Below are positions 46,464 through 54,850 of a stretch of 64,000 nt of DNA, in pieces; the stretch's first letter is position 1, and every line of letters starts with the position of its first letter. This stretch comes from Bacteroidia bacterium (GTDB taxonomy: Bacteria > Bacteroidota > Bacteroidia > Chitinophagales > Chitinophagaceae), in contig JAUHYD010000019.1 of the NCBI GenBank assembly GCA_030426665.1, forward strand, positions 31,710-95,709, given 5' to 3'. The translations under genes and the position numbers were made by a program. The notes under the pieces were generated by a model. The model had not been told where the DNA came from, made no database searches, and saw only the letters and a program-made list of their open reading frames with translations.

Positions 46464-47693
46464 ATGATCCAATTTTCAAAGGTTCTGGAGCGTATCGCCC
46501 GTAGACCGGAAAACATACCGTTGGCAGACTACCGGTACTATCTTTTAAATAAGCTGGTACACCCTTTCGCGCTCATTTGCCATGTTTTCTGGCTGATCCT
46601 CTTTTACATTTATGACGTAAAGGAGATATGGGAGTTTAACATCCTCAGTGTTCTCGTATTTTCGCTAACTATTTACCTTAACAATAAAGGGCACTTCATG
46701 TTCATCACCACTATCGGTATGATTGAAGTGCTCGCGCACCAAATACTGGCAACGTATTACCTTGGCGTTGATGCCGGGTTTCAGTACTTTTTATTTATTA
46801 TCGCCATGTTGCCCTTCGTCATGCCCAAAAGAATGATAGTACTGAAGGTGTTGCTGCTGATAGGGGTACTGGGTAGCATATTGTACGTAGAATACTTTTT
46901 GAGGGGAACGGCACCTGTGTATGTATTGCCTCCGGGCCTTGTGCGTTTTCTGGGCATCACAAACATTTCCTGTTCATTTATTTTCCTCAGTGTATGGGGT
47001 GCCTATTTTGATGTAGGAATGCGCAAGACTGAAGAAAAGCTACACGAACAAATTGATTTGTCTGAGTCACTCTTGCTCAATATCCTCCCCGGGAAAACAG
47101 CCCAAGAGCTTAAAGCGAAGGGTACCACTACCGCCGTCAGTTATGAAATGGTAACGGTAATGTTCACTGATTTTAAGAATTTTTCGGCAGTTGGTGAACG
47201 GTTACAGCCGCAGGCATTAGTAGACGAAATCCACTTTCGTTACAGCGCGTTCGATAAAATAGTGTCTGAGTGTAACTTAGAAAAGATAAAGACAATAGGT
47301 GATTCGTACATGTGTGCAGGTGGTATACCGATTGCAAATACCACTAACCCGGAAGATGCCATACATGCTGCATTCCGGATATTGGATTTCGCCAAAAAGG
47401 AACGTAAAGTACAAGGAACCGATGAACTCACCTTTATGGATATCAGGATTGGCATCCATACCGGACCGGTTGTAGCAGGAGTTGTGGGAATAAATAAGTT
47501 CGCTTACGACATCTGGGGCGATACGGTTAACATTGCAGCGCGCATGGAAGACACCGGTGTAGAGGGCAAAATCAATATCAGCGGCACTACTTACGAACTG
47601 GTGAAGGATAAATTCAGATGCACCTATCGGGGCAAAGTTCCGGCAAAGAACAAGGGCGAGATAGATATGTATTTCGTTGAAGGGGTTATATAG
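46464..47693 (+). CDS. Membrane class III adenylate cyclase
   Basis: 409 residues. Residues about 30-180 contain six hydrophobic helices, followed by a linker (EEKLHEQIDLSESLLLNILP) and a cyclase domain about 220-405. Catalytic elements are intact: MFTDFKNF and TIGDSYMC metal Asp, EKIKTIG Lys, YDIWGD Asp for adenine, and VNIAARME Asn/Arg. The same linker motif LLLNILP and C-terminal YFVE ending are found in the TPR-cyclase at 29691. Confidence 0.9.
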   Translation: MIQFSKVLERIARRPENIPLADYRYYLLNKLVHPFALICHVFWLILFYIYDVKEIWEFNILSVLVFSLTIYLNNKGHFMFITTIGMIEVLAHQILATYYLGVDAGFQYFLFIIAMLPFVMPKRMIVLKVLLLIGVLGSILYVEYFLRGTAPVYVLPPGLVRFLGITNISCSFIFLSVWGAYFDVGMRKTEEKLHEQIDLSESLLLNILPGKTAQELKAKGTTTAVSYEMVTVMFTDFKNFSAVGERLQPQALVDEIHFRYSAFDKIVSECNLEKIKTIGDSYMCAGGIPIANTTNPEDAIHAAFRILDFAKKERKVQGTDELTFMDIRIGIHTGPVVAGVVGINKFAYDIWGDTVNIAARMEDTGVEGKINISGTTYELVKDKFRCTYRGKVPAKNKGEIDMYFVEGVI

Positions 47694-47763
47694 AATGCAG
47701 GAAAATGTCTGTCAGCAGATTTCGCACCACGCAAACTCCTCAACCAAATTGCGCTGAAACTCT

Positions 47764-47819
47764 GGTTTCGCAAGCGGACGCTTGCATGAAAAAGGTCCGA
47801 GCGCGACGCTCGGACCAGT
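47764..47819 (+). repeat. Repeat A, copy 2 (56 nt, two hairpins)
   Basis: Hairpin 1 GCAAGC-GGAC-GCTTGC; hairpin 2 GGTCCGAGCG-CGA-CGCTCGGACC with a fully paired 10-bp stem. 49 of 56 bases match copy 1 at 21396. Confidence 0.75.
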
Positions 47820-47859
47820 TGGAATAAATGTATACATTATCTTTTCAAAAAACATTCTT

Positions 47860-48051
47860 ATGGAAAACAACACTCCCGAAAACAAAGTGAATGACAGTAT
47901 GCAACCCATGCCCCGCTATTATTCAGATAGAGCGATTTATTCTTTTAGCGTACTCGGCGGCCCACTATTTGGTTCAATCTTAATGGCGATTAACTTAAAA
48001 AATTCACCAGAGAAAGCTTGTAGTAGTTGTAAGGTATTGATGATTGTATAA
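47860..48051 (+). CDS. Small protein, possibly a truncated membrane protein
   Basis: 63 residues from the ATG giving MENNTPENK. Residues about 30-46 (YSFSVLGGPLFGSILMAIN) are hydrophobic, then the frame ends in a Cys-rich tail (CSSCK) that looks out of register. It may be the front part of a longer membrane protein lost to frameshift; repeat A lies just upstream. It ends 9 bases before the next gene. Confidence 0.5.
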   Translation: MENNTPENKVNDSMQPMPRYYSDRAIYSFSVLGGPLFGSILMAINLKNSPEKACSSCKVLMIV

Positions 48052-48060
48052 ATTTATAAA

Positions 48061-49404
48061 ATGTTTGTAAAATTAGTATATTGGATATTATTATTATCGC
48101 CGGTGTGCGTAAATGCACAGAATGGCATTATTACCACATTTGCAGGTACGGGAATAAGTGGCTTTGATGGTGATGGAGGCTCTGCAACGTCAGCCAAAAT
48201 TAGTGGGCTTACAACTGGAGCATTTGATAGCTATGGCAATTTTTATTTTGCACAACGAGGTGAGCATAAAATTAGGAAGGTATCTACTTCAGGTATTATC
48301 AACACTATTGCTGGTATAGGTAGTGCTGGTTTTAGCGGAGATGGTGGTTCTGCAACTTTAGCTCAATTAAATAATCCACTACAGGTAGCGATTGACGGAA
48401 ATGACAATTTATACGTTGCCGACTTAAACAATAGTAGGGTCAGAAAAATTGATCTTTCTACAAATATTATATCAACGATTGCAGGAAACGGTATCAATGG
48501 TCATGCTGGAAATGGAGGGTTAGCAATAGATGCCTCACTAGATGGACCTACTGGGGTGTGTATAGACCCATCGGGAAATGTTTATATAAGTGAAATTAGT
48601 AGCCATACAATAAGAAAGGTAAATTTGACAGGTATTATATCAACATATGGAGGCACGGCATATGTCGGTAGCGATGGGGCAGATAATGTACTAGCAACGT
48701 CTTCATCAATAGGTTCTCCTCAAAGCATTTGTTCTGACAGGCATGGAAATATTTATATAGCGACAGCCAGTAAAGTAAGAAAAATAATGGCTTCTACCCG
48801 GATTATTACTTCTATTGCGGGAGGTAATATGCCAGGGTATAGTGGTGACGGAGGACCAGCAACTTCATCATTATTAAATTCGCCTTGGTCTGTGGCTGTT
48901 GATAAATACGATAATGTATTTATTGCTGATGGCAATAATAATACTATTAGACATGTCGACTTGTACGGATATATTCATAGTATAATAGGAAATGGGATTC
49001 CAGGTTATTCCGGTGATGGTGGGAATGCCAAACTTGCTCAAATTAGCCAACCAGAAGGCGTAACGGTGGATTCATGTGGTAATATTTATGTTTGTGATCT
49101 TTTTAATTATCGAATCCGTAAAGTCACTTTTCCCAAATGTGGTTACCTTGAAGTAAAAGATGCTGAAAATAAAGATGCTGAAAATAAAGTAAAAATATAC
49201 CCTAACCCTGCTACTGATGAAATAAAAATCACTGCTACGGAAAAGATAAGGAGTGTGGGTGTATTAAATGCTGTGGGCCAGGTGGTGACCCCTCCCAACC
49301 TCCCCGAATGGGAGGAGGTGATATGTGATATATCTCTATTGCCGGTGGGGGTGTATTTTGTGCAAGTGAATGGGGTGTATGTAGGGAGGTTTGTGAAGGA
49401 GTAG
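48061..49404 (+). CDS. NHL-repeat beta-propeller protein with T9SS sorting domain
   Basis: 447 residues. Signal peptide 1-20. Five or six NHL-like blades (about 22-355), each with IAGxGxxGxSGDGG, P.gvavD..gNlYvaD and vRKv elements. The C-terminal T9SS domain starts at IYPNPATDEIKI and contains an extra PPNLPEWEE stretch encoded by a DNA palindrome (49291-49315). Noticeably AT-rich compared with genes before it. Surface or secreted; ligand unknown. Confidence 0.9.
   Translation: MFVKLVYWILLLSPVCVNAQNGIITTFAGTGISGFDGDGGSATSAKISGLTTGAFDSYGNFYFAQRGEHKIRKVSTSGIINTIAGIGSAGFSGDGGSATLAQLNNPLQVAIDGNDNLYVADLNNSRVRKIDLSTNIISTIAGNGINGHAGNGGLAIDASLDGPTGVCIDPSGNVYISEISSHTIRKVNLTGIISTYGGTAYVGSDGADNVLATSSSIGSPQSICSDRHGNIYIATASKVRKIMASTRIITSIAGGNMPGYSGDGGPATSSLLNSPWSVAVDKYDNVFIADGNNNTIRHVDLYGYIHSIIGNGIPGYSGDGGNAKLAQISQPEGVTVDSCGNIYVCDLFNYRIRKVTFPKCGYLEVKDAENKDAENKVKIYPNPATDEIKITATEKIRSVGVLNAVGQVVTPPNLPEWEEVICDISLLPVGVYFVQVNGVYVGRFVKE
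49291..49315. repeat. In-frame palindrome inside the T9SS domain coding region
   Basis: CCTCCCA and TGGGAGG flank a C-rich loop, encoding PPNLPEWEE between two strands of the sorting domain. Such CCTCCCC/GGGGAGG elements look like dispersed repeats, but only this copy is in the window. Confidence 0.4.
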
Positions 49405-49597
49405 TGGTGAACCGTGATTGGAAGGATTGAAGGATTTGCTTGATTTTTGATAGAGTTTAGATTCTTCACTTCGCAGCCTTACGCACGGGCTATGCCGCTC
49501 GTTCTGAATGACAAAAATAGATAGAGGTGTTTTAATGTGGAAATGAAGAATGTCGAAATGTGAAAATTTTTAATCTATAATTAACCCCTTTTTGAAC

Positions 49598-50521
49598 ATG
49601 AAAATAGTATTACAAGTAAGTGGCGGTATAGGTAAGAGCATAGCTGCAACGGCTGTGTGCAGTGCCATAAAAAAACACTATAAGGATAGTGAATTGATAG
49701 TAATATCGGGCTATCCTGATGTTCTTGCGCCTAACCCTAATGTGGCTATGTCGCTAACGCACCAGAACCTTAACTATTTTTATCCGCAACATATAGAGGG
49801 CAGGGACACGAAGTTGTTTCTGCAAGACCCATATAGTGAGGAGGACTTTATATACCAAAGGGGACACCTAATAAAGGTATGGTGCGAAATGTATGGCGTG
49901 CCATATAATGGCGAACTGCCGGAACTATACTTAACAAGTAAAGAAAAAACACAGTACGCACCATTATTTGCATCGGATAAGCCGATACTAGCTATGCAGA
50001 CAAATGGCGGCATATCGAACCAAGGAGATAAGTACTCATGGCCGCGTGACCTGCCAATGGCTACTGCACAAAAGGTAGTAAATGCCATGAAGGATGAATA
50101 TAATGTAGTGCATATAAGAAGGCAAGACCAACTGGCACTACAAAATGTGTATCCTGTACAGGCAGACTTTAGAGCACTGGCGGTGCTGATAAGCATGACC
50201 GCCAAGCGGCTGTTTATAGACAGTTTTGCGCAACATACTGCTGCTGCACTAGGGATGCCATCGGTGGTATGCTGGATAGCTAATGTACCATCGCAATTCG
50301 GGTATGAAATGCATACCAACATAATAGCTAACCCACCAACATTGAGACCTGAATTGAGAAATTCGGTATTCAGCAGATATAATATTACGGGTCAGGTAAC
50401 GGAGTTTCCGTATAATAATGAGGATGAAATATTTGATGCAGATAAAATAATAGCTGCACTAAGAGGAGATAAAAAGGCTGCCAATAAAATGGGGACTAAA
50501 GACCTTGTGGAGGTGAAATAA
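49598..50521 (+). CDS. Glycosyltransferase family 9-like protein
   Basis: 307 residues from the ATG giving MKIVLQVSGGIG; a TTG two codons earlier is unlikely. Two Rossmann-like halves; the start has the GT9 glycine loop (SGGIGKSI) and the C-terminal half the conserved LISMTAKRLFIDSFAQHTAAALG segment, with SF(A)QH in place of the usual DSG-H. Related to ADP-heptose:LPS heptosyltransferases; the sugar is unknown. It stands alone, without LPS genes nearby. Confidence 0.82.
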   Translation: MKIVLQVSGGIGKSIAATAVCSAIKKHYKDSELIVISGYPDVLAPNPNVAMSLTHQNLNYFYPQHIEGRDTKLFLQDPYSEEDFIYQRGHLIKVWCEMYGVPYNGELPELYLTSKEKTQYAPLFASDKPILAMQTNGGISNQGDKYSWPRDLPMATAQKVVNAMKDEYNVVHIRRQDQLALQNVYPVQADFRALAVLISMTAKRLFIDSFAQHTAAALGMPSVVCWIANVPSQFGYEMHTNIIANPPTLRPELRNSVFSRYNITGQVTEFPYNNEDEIFDADKIIAALRGDKKAANKMGTKDLVEVK

Positions 50522-50640
50522 GTGAAAAACTAATGCCACACTAAAAAATGCTGAATATAGCATTTGTTTTTTTGTATTGCATAAAATGCTATGGCAAACA
50601 TATTTTCACACCCAATAAGCATAAGTTATACGGTACTATC

Positions 50641-50721
50641 TTGAAGATAGTCTTTCTTGTTGCCTTGGGTTGTGACAAACAGAAGGAGAAGAATGAGACT
50701 ACCCACTCAACACTGTTGTAA
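50641..50721 (+). other. Possible remnant of a lipoprotein leader
   Basis: A TTG-started 26-codon frame reads KIVFLVALGCDKQKEKNE, a hydrophobic leader, lipobox-like VALGC and charged tail, then stops. It may be a decayed gene start or a chance frame. Confidence 0.25.
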
Positions 50722-50757
50722 TTGTGATGCATCGGCAAAACGTTTGTAACCAATACA

Positions 50758-50789
50758 AATCAGGAAATAGCCTACTGCAGCCACGTAGT
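50758..50789 (-). repeat. Repeat B, decayed copy
   Basis: 25 of 32 bases match repeat B at 51363 when read on the minus strand, including ACTACGT, CTGC and TCCTGATT. Confidence 0.4.
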
Positions 50790-50888
50790 GAGATAGTGCG
50801 TCAAATATACGCGGTATAGACTACGGTAAGCGATGCACATAATAAGTTATACATTTTACAACTAACTTACAATGAAATAGTCTCCAAA

Positions 50889-51323
50889 ATGAATATTGCA
50901 GTTACCCTCCGGCTAATTTTTATAGTCTCGATACTCCAAGTTTCCATTTCAGCAAACGGGCAAACCATTTACTTATACCCGATTGTCCGAGACACCCTAA
51001 ATATATTTGAGGACAGCATTGAGATAGAAGGCTATATAGTAAACATATCGGGTTTTCACCCTCAGTGTGGTGTTATGTGTACTTCGGAAAAGATAGAAGT
51101 CAAATTAACCAAAAAGTCTACAAATTACCCATACCCATATGCTTATGTAGCATTTACTTGTTTTCATCGCATTTCCGAAGATGAAGTTGACAAGATCCTT
51201 CGATTAAAGCTCAAGAAAATTGAAATTAGCGACCATAGTTGTTTTTGGACGGAATCAAAATTTAATCCAATCAATTCATATGGGTTTCCGTTTTACCAAT
51301 TACTAGACCATTCTGTCAAATAG
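50889..51323 (+). CDS. Hypothetical secreted protein
   Basis: 144 residues. Signal peptide 1-24 (ending SANGQ). The mature part is beta-rich with four Cys (FHPQCGVMC, FTCFH, DHSCFW) that could form two disulfides. AT-rich. No family recognised; unrelated neighbours. Confidence 0.6.
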   Translation: MNIAVTLRLIFIVSILQVSISANGQTIYLYPIVRDTLNIFEDSIEIEGYIVNISGFHPQCGVMCTSEKIEVKLTKKSTNYPYPYAYVAFTCFHRISEDEVDKILRLKLKKIEISDHSCFWTESKFNPINSYGFPFYQLLDHSVK

Positions 51324-51362
51324 CCAAAACCCGTCCTATATCCCCGTCTAAGCGTAGTCTCC

Positions 51363-51422
51363 AAAACGGTTTGGCGTACGCCTCCAGACTACGTCACTGC
51401 GGTTTGCAATCTCCTGATTGCC
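51363..51422 (+). repeat. Repeat B, copy 1 (60 nt)
   Basis: Contains palindrome GGCGTACGCC and hairpin GCAATC-TCCT-GATTGC. About three quarters of its bases match the inverted copy at 61249-61308. It lies between a small secreted protein gene and the end of folE. Confidence 0.65.
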
Positions 51423-51501
51423 AAAAATAAGTGCCCGCTAGTTTGCTTGGAATACCCACCCCGAAGTGTCCGCTTCCGACAAACCTCTACACAATTTCAA
51501 T

Positions 51502-52158
51502 TTACGACAAATCAGCAGAAATCAATTTCAGGAACTCGGAGCGGGTTTCGTTTTTCATAAACTCTCCGCTGAATGCAGATGTGGTGGTCACGCTGTTTTG
51601 TTTTTGTACGCCGCGCATCATCATGCAGAGGTGCTGGGCTTCTATCACCACGCCCACGCCATGAGGGTTCAGGGTTTCCTGAATTACGTCGAGTATCTCA
51701 TGGGTGAGTCGCTCCTGTACCTGTAGCCGGCGACTAAAGCAATCTACTACACGTGCCAGCTTACTGAGCCCGGTGATGACACCATTGGGTATGTAGGCTA
51801 TATGCGCCTTACCAAAGAAGGGTAACAGATGATGCTCGCACAATGAGTATAGTTCAATGTTCTTTACCAAAACCATCTCGTTGTAGCTCTCGTGAAACTT
51901 GGCAGAGTTGAGTATGGCTGCTGCGTCCATTTCATACCCCTTGGTGATGAACTGCATTGCCTTTGCCATGCGCTCCGGCGTCTTCTGCAACCCCTCACGT
52001 TCCGGGTCTTCGCCAATCGCAGTGATTACAGACTTATATGCACTTTTGAGGTCGTTGGTTGCTGCCTCATCGTAAGATTCTTCTTTGTGGTAAGCCAATA
52101 TCTGAAATTTTGATAAACAATTACCTGCAAGATAATTACTGACAATAAAAGGCAGCAA
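51502..52158 (-). CDS. folE: GTP cyclohydrolase I
   Basis: 218 residues from the ATG. Makes 7,8-dihydroneopterin triphosphate, the first step to folate and 7-deazaguanine. Zinc ligands in [10 protein letters not shown] and QHLCMMMRG are intact, and the RLQVQERLT segment is typical. The first 20 residues are hydrophobic and not family-like. A TTG at 52098 giving (M)AYHKEES would produce a 198-residue protein closer to the usual start and may be the real one. It follows queD by 19 bases. Confidence 0.93.
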   Translation of the reverse strand: MLPFIVSNYLAGNCLSKFQILAYHKEESYDEAATNDLKSAYKSVITAIGEDPEREGLQKTPERMAKAMQFITKGYEMDAAAILNSAKFHESYNEMVLVKNIELYSLCEHHLLPFFGKAHIAYIPNGVITGLSKLARVVDCFSRRLQVQERLTHEILDVIQETLNPHGVGVVIEAQHLCMMMRGVQKQNSVTTTSAFSGEFMKNETRSEFLKLISADLS

Positions 52159-52177
52159 ATAGGGGTATCGGTATTAA

Positions 52178-52588
52178 TTATCCGAAGTACTCAACATAAA
52201 TCTTCTGTGTCTCCACCAGCTTAACACGGTGTAGCTTAACAGCTCCGGTTTCGATGTGCGGTTTTAGCTCGTTCCAGATGCCAATCGCAAAGTTCTCTGC
52301 ACTGGTAAACTTGCCTTTCATGAAATCTACATCTAAGTTCAGATTGCGGTGGTCAACCTTTTCAACCACTACTTCCTTTATCAGATCGCCGAGTGTCTTA
52401 GCATTGTAGATAAAACCGGTTTCGGGATCGGGGTTGCCCTTTATGGTTACGTGCAACTCATAGTTATGTCCATGCCAGTTTTCGTTGGCGCACTTCCCAA
52501 ACACTTCCTTATTCTCTGCATCGCTCCAGGCAGGATTTTGCAATTTGTGTGCTGCATTAAAATGCTCTACACGAGTCAAATAAACCAT
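52178..52588 (-). CDS. queD: 6-carboxytetrahydropterin synthase (QueD/PTPS family)
   Basis: 136 residues. Converts dihydroneopterin triphosphate, the FolE product, to 6-carboxytetrahydropterin in queuosine synthesis. Zinc His in HFNAAHKL and WHGHNYEL; catalytic Cys in FGKCANENWH; Glu near the C-terminus in VKLVETQ. The PTPS of biopterin synthesis is a close relative, so pathway choice is inference. First gene of the queD-folE pair. Confidence 0.92.
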   Translation of the reverse strand: MVYLTRVEHFNAAHKLQNPAWSDAENKEVFGKCANENWHGHNYELHVTIKGNPDPETGFIYNAKTLGDLIKEVVVEKVDHRNLNLDVDFMKGKFTSAENFAIGIWNELKPHIETGAVKLHRVKLVETQKIYVEYFG

Positions 52589-52605
52589 TTTTATTATTTA
52601 AGGTG

Positions 52606-52613
52606 CAAAATTA
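52606..52613 (-). promoter_or_regulatory. -7 element of queD-folE
   Basis: Minus-strand TAATTTTG matches TAnnTTTG and ends 17 bases before the queD ATG. Confidence 0.5.
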
Positions 52614-52687
52614 TGCTTACATTATGGTTTTGACAAAACTTTACTGATAAATATAACTAAATGCAATAGGCAGATACCGCTAATTGG

Positions 52688-53773
52688 CTATGACCACCGG
52701 TCTGCCCGCTCGTACTGTACCGGCCACTTAATGCCTTTATACCCCAGCGCATTGGCTGCTCTAAGCGGAAAATGCGGGTCGCGAAGCAGCTCTCGTGCTA
52801 TAAATATGAGGTCGGCTTCTCCGTTGGTCAGTATTGCCTCTGCCTGTTCCGGCTTCACGATAATGCCTACCGCTCCTGTAGGTATGCCTGTCTTGCGTAC
52901 CGCTGCTGCATACGGCACCTGATAGCCGGGCTTTGCCGGTATTTTTACGTTCGCTACATTTCCGCCGGTAGAGCAGTCAATCAGGTCCACACCTCTGTCC
53001 TTCACTATGGCTGCGAGCCGTACTGAGTCGTCAACCGTCCAGCCACCATCTATCCAGTCGGTGGCAGATATTCTCAGGAAAAGCGGATACTCCCCGGGCA
53101 TTTCTTTTCTAATCGCGTCTATCACCTCCAGCAAGAACCTCATTCGGTTGTCAAAGGAGCCTCCATATTCATCTGTTCGCAAATTGCTTATCGGCGACAA
53201 GAAAGAGTTAACCAGATAGCCATGTGCGCCATGAATCTCTATCACCCTAAACCCTGCCTTAACCGCTCGTGCTGCTGCTGCACCAAAGGCGGCGACAATA
53301 TTCATGATTTGATCTTTTGTCAGCTCCTGTGGTGTATCCCGCTCGTCATTGATAGCAACGGGACTAGGGCCGAGTGTTTTCCAGCCACCTTCTTCGGGCG
53401 ACAACAAACGGTCGCCATTCCACGGTTCTGTAAGGCTGGCTTTGCGCCCTGCATGCGCCAGTTGTATACCGGGTACACTATCCTGTGCTTCTATGAACTT
53501 CACTATACGTGCAAGTGATGGAATATGTTCGTCTTTCCACAAACCGAGGTCGTGTGGAGAAATACGACCCTCCGGCACAACAGCTGCCGCTTCTGTAAAT
53601 ACCAGACCGGAACCACCAACAGCCAGACCTCCCAAATGAACGAGATGCCAGTCATTAGCAAACCCATCGTCAGCCGAATACTGACACATGGGCGATACTA
53701 CGATACGGTTTTTGAGTGTTACCCCTCTCAACTGAAATGGCGTAAACAGTAATGGTGTTTTTGTGTTGCTCAT
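52688..53773 (-). CDS. Old yellow enzyme, YqjM/NamA-like
   Basis: 361 residues from MSNTKTPLLF. TIM-barrel FMN enoate reductase: RIVVSPMCQYS (Cys near FMN), the HLGGLAVGGSGLVFTEA segment, and IEIHGAHGYLVNSFLSP with the substrate-binding His pair. C-terminal phosphate-binding GIIVKP and FIARELLRDP. Reduces activated C=C bonds with NAD(P)H; the cellular substrate is unknown. Confidence 0.93.
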   Translation of the reverse strand: MSNTKTPLLFTPFQLRGVTLKNRIVVSPMCQYSADDGFANDWHLVHLGGLAVGGSGLVFTEAAAVVPEGRISPHDLGLWKDEHIPSLARIVKFIEAQDSVPGIQLAHAGRKASLTEPWNGDRLLSPEEGGWKTLGPSPVAINDERDTPQELTKDQIMNIVAAFGAAAARAVKAGFRVIEIHGAHGYLVNSFLSPISNLRTDEYGGSFDNRMRFLLEVIDAIRKEMPGEYPLFLRISATDWIDGGWTVDDSVRLAAIVKDRGVDLIDCSTGGNVANVKIPAKPGYQVPYAAAVRKTGIPTGAVGIIVKPEQAEAILTNGEADLIFIARELLRDPHFPLRAANALGYKGIKWPVQYERADRWS

Positions 53774-53942
53774 AATATGGAAAGTTACTGAAATCACGAC
53801 GATGTGGGTCAATAACAGAATAGGTACACTTTATACATTAATCGCAATGCGGCTGAGACAGCTTCGGTATTGTTTCGGTATATTTACAGTAATCTTTCAC
53901 CCTGCCGGAAAAAATTAGCGGCATCCGAAACATTTGCTCACA

Positions 53943-54842
53943 ATGATAAGAAATCTCACAGCCGACCGAGACTTTCCTTATGAATGGATTGATGTAACCA
54001 ACCCTACACTGGAAGAGATGGAGCAACTGGCAGAGCAATATAAGCTGCATGAAGTTTCGGTAGATGACTGTATGCAACCGGGTCACCTACCTAAGTACGA
54101 GCAGTTCAAGAACTATACGTTTGTCATATTCAGGATATATGCTGAGTCAGAAAAAGATGCCGATACGGTACGAGGACTGACAGACAAGATAGCGATATTT
54201 ATCACTGACAGGTATATCATCACCGTGCATACCCGGAGCATACAGCAACTGGATCATATAAGCGATGTATTGCTGGAAGAGAATGAATGTACTATGCCAC
54301 TGCATGTGCTGATAGAAATTGTGCTGGCAGGGCTACATACCTATGATGACCCTGCCAAGAAAACATCGCAGCTGATTGATTATTACGAGGCGCAGGTGTT
54401 TCTGACAACAAGAAAAGTCCCCTTACTGAAGGGCATCTACTTCATAAAACGAAAGTTGGACGTTATCCGCAGGATGCTGTTGCTCATCTTTGACATAGTA
54501 GACAAGATAGACCATACCGGATCATCGAACGCCTTTACCCGCGACGTACGAGATTTGTACGTGAAACAAAAGAGTTTGTATGACTCCATGTATGAGAATA
54601 CAAACCAACTAATGAATATCTACTTCAACATATCGTCGCAACGCACCAATGAAACGATGCGCGTACTTACTATATTCTCGGTGTTCTTTATGCCGCTTAC
54701 ATTTATAGTAGGTGTTTATGGTATGAATTTCAGCTACATGCCTGAACTAACCTGGAGGTACGGGTACCCATTTGTAATCATACTTATGATATCGGTAATT
54801 ATACTTACCTACATCTGGTTTAAGCGAAAGAAGTGGCTGTAA
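53943..54842 (+). CDS. corA: CorA-family magnesium transporter
   Basis: 299 residues from MIRNLTADRDF; a TTG three codons upstream is less likely. Large N-terminal cytoplasmic domain and two C-terminal membrane helices with the signature YGMNFSYMPELTW (GMN) at the pore loop. It pumps or admits Mg2+ (possibly Co2+/Ni2+). The gene ends 8 bases before the convergent TonB-type receptor gene. Confidence 0.93.
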   Translation: MIRNLTADRDFPYEWIDVTNPTLEEMEQLAEQYKLHEVSVDDCMQPGHLPKYEQFKNYTFVIFRIYAESEKDADTVRGLTDKIAIFITDRYIITVHTRSIQQLDHISDVLLEENECTMPLHVLIEIVLAGLHTYDDPAKKTSQLIDYYEAQVFLTTRKVPLLKGIYFIKRKLDVIRRMLLLIFDIVDKIDHTGSSNAFTRDVRDLYVKQKSLYDSMYENTNQLMNIYFNISSQRTNETMRVLTIFSVFFMPLTFIVGVYGMNFSYMPELTWRYGYPFVIILMISVIILTYIWFKRKKWL

Positions 54843-54850
54843 AACGCGCA

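Larger units (their letters stand above)
50522..50888. other. 367-base intergenic region
   Basis: Contains an inverted repeat ATAGCATTT (50557-50565) with its complement (50584-50592) around a T-rich loop, a 26-codon lipoprotein-leader-like frame (50641-50721) and a decayed minus-strand copy of repeat B (50758-50789). No intact gene recognised. Confidence 0.5.

Noticed and set aside
49780..50322. 180-codon minus-strand frame
   Set aside because: Antisense to the GT9-like gene, Cys/Ser-rich shadow sequence.
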